Positions 54,912 through 62,449 of a stretch of DNA of 64,000 nt are shown here, piece after piece. The position numbers and the translations under genes are program-made. This DNA is from JASGCL01 sp965262775 (GTDB taxonomy: Bacteria > Pseudomonadota > Alphaproteobacteria > JASGCL01). The stretch is taken from contig CBDHFT010000007.1 of NCBI GenBank assembly GCA_965262775.1, forward strand, positions 310,001 through 374,000, read 5' to 3'. Position 1 is the stretch's first letter. Each line of letters opens with the position of its first letter. The notes below the pieces were generated by a model. The model was given only the letters and a program-made list of their open reading frames with translations. It did not search any database and had not been told where the DNA came from.

Positions 54912-55349
54912 ATGAATTCTATTAAGCCAGCAGAATTAGAAGATGCAAAAACCCAAGAAGCGCGTGCCTTCAAGAACCAGTATGATGTTGCAATGCGTTT
55001 TAAAAACGCCCTCAAAGAAAAAGATATCGATATTATTAAGCAACTAGAACATATTACCTTTAAGCCAGTTTCCAAAAAAAATAGCGATGAATTTAACTAC
55101 AATAAGGAACAATTAAAATTCCACTGTAATGGCTTTTTTCGAATTCTTGATTTTTGTTACGGCGAATTGGACATTAATGATAGAAAAAGGTTGATAGATA
55201 TTTTAACAACGCCAACTATTGAAGAAAATAATGATGCTTTAATAACCGCGCTAAAAATACAAGCTATTAAAGAAATAAAAGACTGGATAAGTAAAGGCGA
55301 GGAATTATTAAAACAAATAAAAAGGCATTATTTAGATAAACAACTTTAA
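54912..55349 (+). CDS. Unknown soluble protein, framed by inverted palindromes
   Basis: A 145-residue protein that I do not recognise. It has no signal peptide and no membrane helix. It is rich in Lys, Glu, Ile and Asn and looks mainly alpha-helical, with charged helices at both ends (EARAFKNQYDVAMRFKNALK; KEIKDWISKGEELLKQIKRH). Codon use is more AT-rich than in the neighbouring genes. It has its own promoter-like sequence and lies between the terminator of the prs unit and the end of convergent pyrE. The facing palindromes at 54811-54833 and 55381-55405 enclose it. Presence as an independent cassette is suggested but no recombinase is encoded. Confidence 0.7.
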   Translation: MNSIKPAELEDAKTQEARAFKNQYDVAMRFKNALKEKDIDIIKQLEHITFKPVSKKNSDEFNYNKEQLKFHCNGFFRILDFCYGELDINDRKRLIDILTTPTIEENNDALITALKIQAIKEIKDWISKGEELLKQIKRHYLDKQL

Positions 55350-55380
55350 ATCTAATGCTGTATATTGCTAGTGGCAACCA

Positions 55381-55405
55381 GTTTGGTTCTAGGCCCACGG
55401 CCTAG
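55381..55405 (-). repeat. Right palindrome of the inverted pair, overlapping the pyrE stop
   Basis: GTTTGGTTCTAGGC (55381-55394) is the inverted copy of the left element. The palindrome is CTAGGCC-CAC-GGCCTAG (55389-55405). The pyrE stop TAG occupies 55402-55404 on the minus strand. Confidence 0.85.
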
Positions 55406-56058
55406 ACGCCCCCATGCGCGGCGGACCATGCCATGGGGTTGGTCATGAATTGTTCCACCACCGATAAAGTTTTTGCATCAAACAAATTTTTTTCCTTGGC
55501 CACCGCAAACACGTCGCGGGCGGTGGTTAAATGGTGCAATGTAATATCCATCGCCGCCATATCCGCCGCCAAACCAAAAATACCATAATAAAAAATAACG
55601 AAGGAATCATTGCATAAAAATTCGGCTTGGCGCAAACCCTTCACAAAATTTATTTTGCTGCCGCCGTTGGTTGCCAAATCTTCGACCAACATGGCGCGCG
55701 CCCCGGGTTTTGCTCCGCCCTCAATACTGGCGTTCATGCCGTAACCCTTCGGCTTTTTGCGCACATAAACCATGGGTTGGTGAAAACGTTCGGCCAAACA
55801 CATGGCGTAGGGTATGCCCGCGGTTTCGCCGCCCGCCATAATACTAATATTTTTTTGTTTTACCACGGGGGTTATTTTTTCAACCGCCATCGCCATCAAT
55901 GTTTTTAATTCATCAGGGTAAAATATGGGCGCGCGACAATTCATGTAAATGGGGCTTTTGATGCCCGACGCAAATTGATATGGTTCATCGCCCCGAAAAT
56001 TAACCGCACCAATGCGCCATAAAATCTCCGCCGTTTTTTTGGCAATATCATCACTCAT
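55402..56058 (-). CDS. pyrE: Orotate phosphoribosyltransferase PyrE
   Basis: Joins orotate and PRPP to give OMP in pyrimidine synthesis. The 218 residues show FRGDEPYQFASGIKSPIYMN at the start, VYVRKKPKGYGMNASIEGG (catalytic loop with Lys residues) and the PRPP loop MLVEDLATNGGSK. The C-terminus ends in AWSAAHGGV right at the palindrome. It lies downstream of cobO in the same orientation, with a gap of about 85 bases. Confidence 0.96.
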   Translation of the reverse strand: MSDDIAKKTAEILWRIGAVNFRGDEPYQFASGIKSPIYMNCRAPIFYPDELKTLMAMAVEKITPVVKQKNISIMAGGETAGIPYAMCLAERFHQPMVYVRKKPKGYGMNASIEGGAKPGARAMLVEDLATNGGSKINFVKGLRQAEFLCNDSFVIFYYGIFGLAADMAAMDITLHHLTTARDVFAVAKEKNLFDAKTLSVVEQFMTNPMAWSAAHGGV

Positions 56059-56143
56059 AGAAAATTCTTTACCATGATGTTTGCAAATTCGGCAAGCAAG
56101 AAAAATAAAGAAAAAACGGGGCGGTCGCCCGCCATGCCCGCGC

Positions 56144-56785
56144 CTAATACTCGATTCCCTTTTGCGCTTTGATTCCCGCCTTGAATGGGTGTTTTACTTC
56201 GGTGCATTCGGTAACCAAATCGGCCATGTTGGTCAACCATTCGGGGGCGTTGCGCCCCGTTATTACAACATGTTGGTCGGGGCGTTTATTGGCCAGGGCA
56301 TTTTCTACCATGTCATGCGCCAAATAATTGTAACGCAACACAATATTACATTCGTCAAGCAAAACAAGGTCGATGGTTTTATCCGCCATCATGTTTGCCG
56401 CCGCTTGCCATGCTTTGTCGGCCGCCGCCATGTCTTTGGCGCGGTCTTGGGTATCCCATGTGAACCCCTCCCCCATTCTTTTAAAAATACAATTGGGCTG
56501 GGTCGATAAAATATTTTCTTCGCCCGTTGGCCATGCCCCCTTCACAAATTGCACAATCCCCACTTTGAATCCATTGCCCAGGGCGCGGGTTGCCAAACCC
56601 ATGGCGGCGGTGGTTTTACCCTTACCCTTGCCCGTGTAAACCATTAACAAACCTTTTTCAGCGGTGATGCTGGCCAGCATTTTATCGCGTGCTGCCTTTT
56701 TCTTCGCCATTTTTTCATGATGGCGCGCGTTTAATTCTTCTTCGGAAAAACCTTTGTATTTATCTTGATGATTATTTTGTTCCAT
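56144..56785 (-). CDS. cobO: Corrinoid adenosyltransferase CobO/BtuR
   Basis: Transfers the adenosyl group of ATP to cob(I)alamin or corrinoid precursors. The 213 residues contain the P-loop TGKGKGKTTAAMGLATRALG (about 52-71), QFVKGAWPTGEENIL, GFTWDTQD and LVLLDECNIVLRY, which are characteristic. It sits where atpD would be expected, 43 bases downstream of atpG. It provides the cofactor for the methylmalonyl-CoA mutase at 10-12 kb. Confidence 0.95.
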   Translation of the reverse strand: MEQNNHQDKYKGFSEEELNARHHEKMAKKKAARDKMLASITAEKGLLMVYTGKGKGKTTAAMGLATRALGNGFKVGIVQFVKGAWPTGEENILSTQPNCIFKRMGEGFTWDTQDRAKDMAAADKAWQAAANMMADKTIDLVLLDECNIVLRYNYLAHDMVENALANKRPDQHVVITGRNAPEWLTNMADLVTECTEVKHPFKAGIKAQKGIEY

Positions 56786-56828
56786 AAAAATAATCCTACA
56801 CCAAAAAAATCATAAATCAAATGAATGA

Positions 56829-57758
56829 TTACACGGCTTCGGCGCCCGAAATAATTTCTATCAATTCTTTGGTAATTTGCGCCTGGCGCGAACGGTTATA
56901 AGTAATTGTCAATTTGTTAATCATGTCTTTTGCGTTGCGCGTTGCATTATCCATCGCGGTCATACGCGCCCCTTGCTCGGAAGCGAAGGATTCCAAAAAG
57001 CCGCGATAAACCTGCACCGATAAATTTTGTGGTAATAATTTCGCCAAAATCGATTCCTCGTCGGGCGAAAATTCGGTCATCACCTTTTCTGATTCATTCT
57101 TTTTGTCGACTGCTTTCACTGGCCCCTTCTCCGCTACCTTATCCGTGCTCTTGGCTTGCTCGCTGGTTTTAAAAGGTATCAAAGATAAAGGCGTGACAAT
57201 TTGGGTCAAGGCCGAAACATATTTGGTAAAAAACAATTGGCATTCGTCGATGTCGCCACTGTTAAACAGGGCAAGAATTTTTTGCGCCACCATGTCGGCA
57301 TTTTCAAAATTGGGGGTGGGTTTTGATAATTCTTCAAATTCGGCGATGAAGTTTTTTTGCATATCGCGTTTCAACAAATTAATCCCCTTGCGCCCGACCA
57401 CCATCAATTTGACAACATGCCCCGCCGCTTGCAATTGATTAACTTTTTTTCGCACTTCCTTGACCATGCTGCCGTTAAAACCGCCGCACAACCCACGGTC
57501 GGACGTAACCACCACCAACAAAATTTTCTTATTTTTTTCGCCGCCGCGCCCCACCAACAAACTGGGGGCGTCCTGCCCCATGTCGCCAGATAATTGCGCC
57601 AACATGGCTTCCATTTTTTCGGCGAAGGGGCGTGCTTGGTTGGCGCGTTCTTCCGATTTTTTTAATTTTGCCGCCGCCACCATTTTCATGGCCGACGTAA
57701 TCCGTTCGGTCGATTTAACCGTTTTAATCCGATTACGTAGGTCTTTTAAAGATGCCAT
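56829..57758 (-). CDS. atpG: F1 ATP synthase gamma subunit
   Basis: Central rotor shaft of F1. It has SLKDLRNRIKTVKSTERITS and AMKMVAAAKLKKSEE at the start, VTSDRGLCGGFNGSMVK, and the C-terminal ARMTAMDNATRNAKDMINKL. At 309 residues it is slightly long, with a charged insert at about 200-228 (Lys/Glu/Asp-rich, after IPFKTSEQ). It is the last atp gene here; beta and epsilon do not follow. Confidence 0.97.
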   Translation of the reverse strand: MASLKDLRNRIKTVKSTERITSAMKMVAAAKLKKSEERANQARPFAEKMEAMLAQLSGDMGQDAPSLLVGRGGEKNKKILLVVVTSDRGLCGGFNGSMVKEVRKKVNQLQAAGHVVKLMVVGRKGINLLKRDMQKNFIAEFEELSKPTPNFENADMVAQKILALFNSGDIDECQLFFTKYVSALTQIVTPLSLIPFKTSEQAKSTDKVAEKGPVKAVDKKNESEKVMTEFSPDEESILAKLLPQNLSVQVYRGFLESFASEQGARMTAMDNATRNAKDMINKLTITYNRSRQAQITKELIEIISGAEAV

Positions 57759-57790
57759 AAAAATTTCTTATAAAAAATTTTTTAACAATA

Positions 57791-59332
57791 TTAAGCAAAC
57801 TTCTTCACAAAATCGTCAAGGAAAGTTTTTACTTTGGCTTCGGTGGCATCGGTCAATTGGCCGCTGTCATCAATCTCCGCCAACAATGCTTTGCCCTTGC
57901 CGCGTAAAGCGCGCAACATTTCATCTTCGAAACGGTTAACATCGTTTACATTGACATTGTCCAAATATCCCTTGGTGCCAGCATACAACGCCACCACTTG
58001 TTCGCCCATGGTTAATGGCGCAAATTGTGGTTGCTTCAGCAATTCGGTCAAACGCGCACCGCGTGCCAACAATTTTTGAGTCGAAGCATCAAGGTCAGAG
58101 GCAAATTGCGCAAAGGATTCCATTTCGCGATATTGCGCCAATTCCAATTTTATCGAACCCGCAACTTTTTTCATCGCCTTGGTCTGTGCGGCCGAACCAA
58201 CACGGCTGACCGAAATACCAACGTTGATGGCGGGGCGAATCCCCTTATAAAACAAACCCGTTTCCAAAAATATTTGGCCATCGGTGATGGATATAACATT
58301 GGTGGGAATGTAAGCCGACACGTCGTTGGCTTGGGTTTCAATAATCGGCAGTGCGGTTAATGAACCCGCACCATTGTCTTCGTTCATTTTCGCCGCCCGT
58401 TCCAACAAACGCGAATGAAGGTAAAAAACGTCCCCAGGATAAGCTTCGCGACCTGGCGGACGGCGCAACAGCAAAGACATTTGGCGATAAGCCACGGCTT
58501 GCTTTGACAAATCATCATAAATTATCAAGGCATGCATGCCGTTATCGCGGAAATATTCACCCATGGCACAACCAGTGTAAGGGGCCATAAATTGCACGGG
58601 CGCAGGGTCCGACGCGGTGGCCGCGACAACAATGGTATAATCCATCGCGCCATTTTCTTCTAAGGTTTTAACCACCTGCGCCACGGTTGATCTTTTTTGA
58701 CCAATCGCAACATAGATACAATAAAGCTTTTTGCTTTCGTCTTTACCTTCATTAATTTTCTTTTGATTCAAAATAGCATCAATCGCCACCGCGGTTTTGC
58801 CTGTCTGACGATCGCCAATAATCAATTCGCGTTGACCACGACCAATGGGCACCAAGGCATCCAAAGCCTTCAGCCCCGTTTGCACTGGTTCGTGCACCGA
58901 TTTTCTTGGAATAATCCCTGGCGCTTTGGTTTCGACCAATCGCGTTTCTTTGGTTTTTAATGCGCCCTTGCCATCGATGGGGTTGCCCAAACCATCCAGC
59001 ACGCGCCCCAACAATTCCTTACCCACCGCGGTGGAAACAATTTGCTTGGTGCGTTTAACTTGGGTTCCTTCCTTCACGCCGCGGTCGTCGCCAAATATAA
59101 CCACGCCGACATTATCGCTTTCCAAATTTAATGCCATGCCTTTAACGCCGCCATCAAATTCCACCATTTCCCCTGCCTCAACCGACAACAAACCATATAC
59201 CCGCGCCACGCCGTCACCGACCGAAAGCACCGTGCCAACCTCCGCCACCGCGACGGCTTCACTGCCGCCCATTTCGTTGGCAATTTCTGCCTGGATAATT
59301 TTTGAAATTTCGCTGGGATTGATATCAGCCAT
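57791..59332 (-). CDS. atpA: F1 ATP synthase alpha subunit
   Basis: Non-catalytic nucleotide-binding subunit, 513 residues. Walker A is GDRQTGKTAVAIDAILNQK (about 170-188), with YCIYVAIGQKRSTVAQVV, HALIIYDDLSKQAVAYRQMS (Walker B region), and SRVGSAAQTKAMKKVAGSIK near the end. It is typical throughout. Confidence 0.99.
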   Translation of the reverse strand: MADINPSEISKIIQAEIANEMGGSEAVAVAEVGTVLSVGDGVARVYGLLSVEAGEMVEFDGGVKGMALNLESDNVGVVIFGDDRGVKEGTQVKRTKQIVSTAVGKELLGRVLDGLGNPIDGKGALKTKETRLVETKAPGIIPRKSVHEPVQTGLKALDALVPIGRGQRELIIGDRQTGKTAVAIDAILNQKKINEGKDESKKLYCIYVAIGQKRSTVAQVVKTLEENGAMDYTIVVAATASDPAPVQFMAPYTGCAMGEYFRDNGMHALIIYDDLSKQAVAYRQMSLLLRRPPGREAYPGDVFYLHSRLLERAAKMNEDNGAGSLTALPIIETQANDVSAYIPTNVISITDGQIFLETGLFYKGIRPAINVGISVSRVGSAAQTKAMKKVAGSIKLELAQYREMESFAQFASDLDASTQKLLARGARLTELLKQPQFAPLTMGEQVVALYAGTKGYLDNVNVNDVNRFEDEMLRALRGKGKALLAEIDDSGQLTDATEAKVKTFLDDFVKKFA

Positions 59333-59365
59333 GGTTGTCTCCTATTTTTTTATATTTTTTGCTGT

Positions 59366-59980
59366 TTACGATAAATTTTGTTCAAGTCTTGCCAATTTGC
59401 TTTTGACCGATAAATCAATATTATATGATTCGACGGTCACGGTTAAGCCACCCAGTAAGCTTGCGTCAGTCTTATAGCGCAATGTTAGATTCTTGTCTAA
59501 TTTTTTTTCTGTATCTTTATCAACCTCCTTGGCGAGCCATTTTGGCAACACCGCCACCAATTCTTTTTCCAGCATCTTTTTTTCGCTATCGTCCAGGTCC
59601 TGCGCCGTGGTTACCAACGCCACCAATTGCCCCGATTCTTGCAACAGCATGGTGATAACTTCTTCCAACATCATGCCCGCGGTTGCCAATCGTCCCTTGT
59701 CGGCCAACAAACCAAAAAATCCCAACAACAGGTTGCTGGCTTTTTTATCGGTTATTTTTTGCGCGATGATAATTTTTTCAAGGATAGATTTTTTTTGCTC
59801 GCGCGATAACTGGGGCGAAGCCGCCATGGCTTGCCAAGCATGATTGTCGGCAATGATTGTCAAACGCAATTTTGTAATGGTCTCCGCAAACGCGGTTACA
59901 TCAATCCCTTCGGCTCTTGCCAGGCGATATAATGCCAGGGCGTATCTTTTTGCTAAGGGGCGGGATTGATCTTGAGCCAT
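59366..59980 (-). CDS. atpH: F1 ATP synthase delta subunit
   Basis: Stator subunit that links F1 to the b subunits, 204 residues. It starts with LAKRYALALYRLARAEG and ends with LRYKTDASLLGGLTVTVESY followed by a short helix, as expected. It is the first gene of the atpH-atpA-atpG unit. Its promoter must be in the AT-rich gap shared with gcrA. Confidence 0.97.
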   Translation of the reverse strand: MAQDQSRPLAKRYALALYRLARAEGIDVTAFAETITKLRLTIIADNHAWQAMAASPQLSREQKKSILEKIIIAQKITDKKASNLLLGFFGLLADKGRLATAGMMLEEVITMLLQESGQLVALVTTAQDLDDSEKKMLEKELVAVLPKWLAKEVDKDTEKKLDKNLTLRYKTDASLLGGLTVTVESYNIDLSVKSKLARLEQNLS

Positions 59981-60257
59981 AATTTTATAGAAATATTCTG
60001 CGCAGCTTAGTGGTTTTTTTTATTATTTTTTTCATCCTACACTCTCGCCATAAGAAAAAGAATCGCGCTTGTCAATGACCTTGCTTATTATTATTTGCCC
60101 TTCATAACCGAGATTTTTGCTTGGCAAACCCAAACCAAATGTTACACCAACGCTAGCTTAGGTTTGATGCCCCAAAACAAAGCAAGTAAAAGAAAAAAAA
60201 GAGTTTCAATACTTTTTATAACTATTAATTATTAATGAATAACTTCCTGTGCGTTAT

Positions 60258-60278
60258 TTATCAACAGGCTTATTAACA
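60258..60278 (+). promoter_or_regulatory. Pair of DnaA-box-like sequences
   Basis: TTATCAACA (60258-60266) and TTATTAACA (60270-60278), each one to two mismatches from TTATCCACA and 12 bases apart in the same direction, upstream of gcrA by about 320 bases. Confidence 0.4.
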
Positions 60279-60279
60279 G

Positions 60280-60301
60280 TTTTCTTTTTATAAAAAGAAA
60301 A
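60280..60301. repeat. Perfect 22-base AT-rich palindrome
   Basis: The half-site TTTTCTTTTTA is followed by its exact reverse complement. It has no loop, so it is more like a protein-binding site or a melting element than an RNA hairpin. Confidence 0.7.
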
Positions 60302-60593
60302 ACTTCTTGCCATTGTTGCTTTCTTATCTTTAAATAAGTTAAATCAGATGAAGGACATAACAAAAGCACGAGTCCAAAAAAATAAAACAACCGCAGATTA
60401 TAATTTCAGCTTACAAATAACAATAATGGAAATAATGGAACAAGGGATAAATAATAAAAAATTAAACTAAAAAAATATTTAATAGCTTTAGTAATGCTAG
60501 CATGATTGATAAATAATATCTTATGAGGCTATCGTGAATTAACCGCATAAAAATCAACGCCTGATGTAATCAAATAAAAAAATAAACAACACC

Positions 60594-61046
60594 ATGACTT
60601 TTACTTGGACCAACGAAAAAGAAACCGAATTAAAATCCCTGTGGCAAAAGGGTTATTCGGCACGACAGATCGCAACCAAAATGGGCGATGTCAGCCGCAA
60701 CGCCGTCATTGGCAAGGCGCACCGCCTTGGCCTGTCGCAACGTATTGCGCCGCCCAAGCGCGAATTTTTAAACACCCAATTTGCACGCGAACGAACTTGC
60801 CAATGGCCATCGGGCGACCCATTAAAACCTGGTTTTCATTTTTGTGGCAAGCAAATTGATGGCACCAAACCCTATTGCAAGGCTCATTGCTTGCGCGCCT
60901 ATCGCCGTTTAACCATTGTTGAGGCCGAACGCGAAATGGAAAAAAATTCGGCCTTGTTGCGCAGCGGTACTTCGGCGGCGGCTCCTTCTAACCTGCCGTC
61001 TCGTCCTGCCCCGCGGTTGTCGACTTCGCTAACTAAGTTTTCATGA
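60594..61046 (+). CDS. gcrA: GcrA cell-cycle regulator
   Basis: Alphaproteobacterial transcription factor that works with sigma-70 and CcrM-methylated GANTC sites. The 150 residues begin with TWTNEKETELKSLWQKGYSA and RQIATKMGDVSRNAVIGKAH, the HTH-like DNA-binding part with GHRLGLS-type continuation (KAHRLGLSQR). The C-terminal part has CQWPSGDPLKPGFHFCGKQI and KPYCKAHCLRAYR, the Cys-rich sigma-binding region. It is complete and slightly shorter than many because the linker is short. It stands alone after a long AT-rich upstream region. Confidence 0.95.
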   Translation: MTFTWTNEKETELKSLWQKGYSARQIATKMGDVSRNAVIGKAHRLGLSQRIAPPKREFLNTQFARERTCQWPSGDPLKPGFHFCGKQIDGTKPYCKAHCLRAYRRLTIVEAEREMEKNSALLRSGTSAAAPSNLPSRPAPRLSTSLTKFS

Positions 61047-61102
61047 CCATTGGCCATTTGCATTATTCATGGCCTGTAAGTATGATTGGTTGGAGGTAAA
61101 GC

Positions 61103-62422
61103 ATGTTAGACCGTTATAGTCGCCCTGAAATGAAAAAAATTTTTCAGGACGAAAACAAATATACATTATGGCTGGCCATTGAAACCGCGGCCGCCGAAAA
61201 AATGGCGCAATTGGGCACCATACCCAAAACCTTGCCGCCGTTGCTTACCAAGGTAAAAACAATCACGGCGCAAGATGTTGCCAGGATTCTTGAGATTGAA
61301 AAAACCACCAAGCACGATGTCATAGCCTTCCTTACCTTCGTTGCCGAGGAAGTTGGCGAGGAAGCAAGGTTCCTCCACCAGGGTTTAACCTCTTCCGATA
61401 TTTTGGATACCACCCTCAGCCTGCAATTATCGCAAGCCAGCATGTTATTAAAAAATAATATAACGCGTTTATTAGCGGCATTAAAAACCCTGGCCGACAA
61501 ACACAAACATACCCTGACCATGGGGCGGTCTCACGGTATTCATGGCGAACCTGTGTCCTTTGGTTTTAAAATATTGGGGCATTACGCGGCCTTTCAACGG
61601 GCGGCCACGCGGTTGGAAGCGGCGACGCGCGATGTGGCGACCTGCAAATTGCGTGGTCCCATGGGAACTTTTTCTTCGGTTGACCCCGCGGTAGAAAAAT
61701 ATGTTGCAGAAAAATTAAACCTAAGCATCGAACCCCATGCCACCCAAGTTATCCCGCGCGACCGCCATGCCATGTTTTTTGCAACCTTGGCGGTGATAGC
61801 GGGTAGCATAGAAAACCTTGCCACCGAAATTCGTCACTTGCAAAGGACCGAAGTCAACGAAGCCCAAGAATTCTTTTCCCAAGGGCAAAAAGGCTCATCG
61901 GCCATGCCGCATAAAAAAAATCCTATATTAAGCGAAAACTTGACGGGCTTGGCGCGTTTGGTAAGGGGCTATTGCCTGCCCGCGTTAGAAAATATTACCC
62001 TGTGGCATGAACGCGATATTTCCCATTCATCGGTCGAACGGGTTATAGTGCCCGACGCCTTGGTCACGCTTGATTTTGCGCTGGATAGATTGGTGGGGTT
62101 GTTAGAAAAATTGCAGGTCAACGAAGCGGCGATGGCCGACAACATGAAAAAATCTTATGGGCTTTATCATTCGGGGGCGATATTGAACGCCCTAACCCAC
62201 GCGGGGTTAAGCCGTGAAGAATCATACAAATTGGTGCAATCCATCGCCATGACGGCGTGGGATAAAAAAATCAACTTCGTCGAATTAATCCTAGGCGACA
62301 AAACCATCGCCACCTATCTTTCATCCAGCGATATCAAAAAACTTTGCCAGGACGATAATTATTTACAATATATTGATTATATTTATCAAATGGTTTATGG
62401 GTCTTCTAACCAAGCATCGTAG
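61103..62422 (+). CDS. purB: Adenylosuccinate lyase PurB
   Basis: Cleaves SAICAR and adenylosuccinate in purine synthesis. The 439 residues carry MLDRYSRPEMKKIFQDENKY, HDVIAFLTFVAEEVG, TSSDILDTTLSLQL, GRSHGIHGEPVSFG (active-site His) and the flexible signature loop GSSAMPHKKNPILSENL. A GGAGG ribosome site lies about eight bases before ATG 61103 (ttggaggtaaagc). Downstream, DUF268 follows by 27 bases. Confidence 0.98.
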   Translation: MLDRYSRPEMKKIFQDENKYTLWLAIETAAAEKMAQLGTIPKTLPPLLTKVKTITAQDVARILEIEKTTKHDVIAFLTFVAEEVGEEARFLHQGLTSSDILDTTLSLQLSQASMLLKNNITRLLAALKTLADKHKHTLTMGRSHGIHGEPVSFGFKILGHYAAFQRAATRLEAATRDVATCKLRGPMGTFSSVDPAVEKYVAEKLNLSIEPHATQVIPRDRHAMFFATLAVIAGSIENLATEIRHLQRTEVNEAQEFFSQGQKGSSAMPHKKNPILSENLTGLARLVRGYCLPALENITLWHERDISHSSVERVIVPDALVTLDFALDRLVGLLEKLQVNEAAMADNMKKSYGLYHSGAILNALTHAGLSREESYKLVQSIAMTAWDKKINFVELILGDKTIATYLSSSDIKKLCQDDNYLQYIDYIYQMVYGSSNQAS

Positions 62423-62449
62423 AAATAGAGAAAAAATGGGGCAATCTTT

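Larger units (their letters stand above)
59981..60593. promoter_or_regulatory. AT-rich divergent regulatory region between atpH and gcrA
   Basis: 613 bases with no credible gene. Items seen are two DnaA-box-like sequences (60258-60266 and 60270-60278), a 22-base perfect AT-rich palindrome right after them (60280-60301), two GANTC sites (60060-60064 and 60370-60374), a TTAA-N5-TTAA pair near 60330-60345, and a small palindrome ATGCTAGCAT near 60500. In Caulobacter the gcrA promoter is controlled by DnaA and CtrA, so such boxes would make sense here. A cryptic origin is a weaker alternative. Confidence 0.5.

Noticed and set aside
56055..56240. Minus-strand open frame between pyrE and cobO
   Set aside because: It mostly overlaps the cobO 3' end in another frame and has no family features.
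59981..60593. Chromosomal replication origin
   Set aside because: Only two imperfect DnaA boxes are present, and the usual origin neighbours (dnaA, parAB, gidA, hemE) are absent; kept only as a regulatory hypothesis for gcrA.
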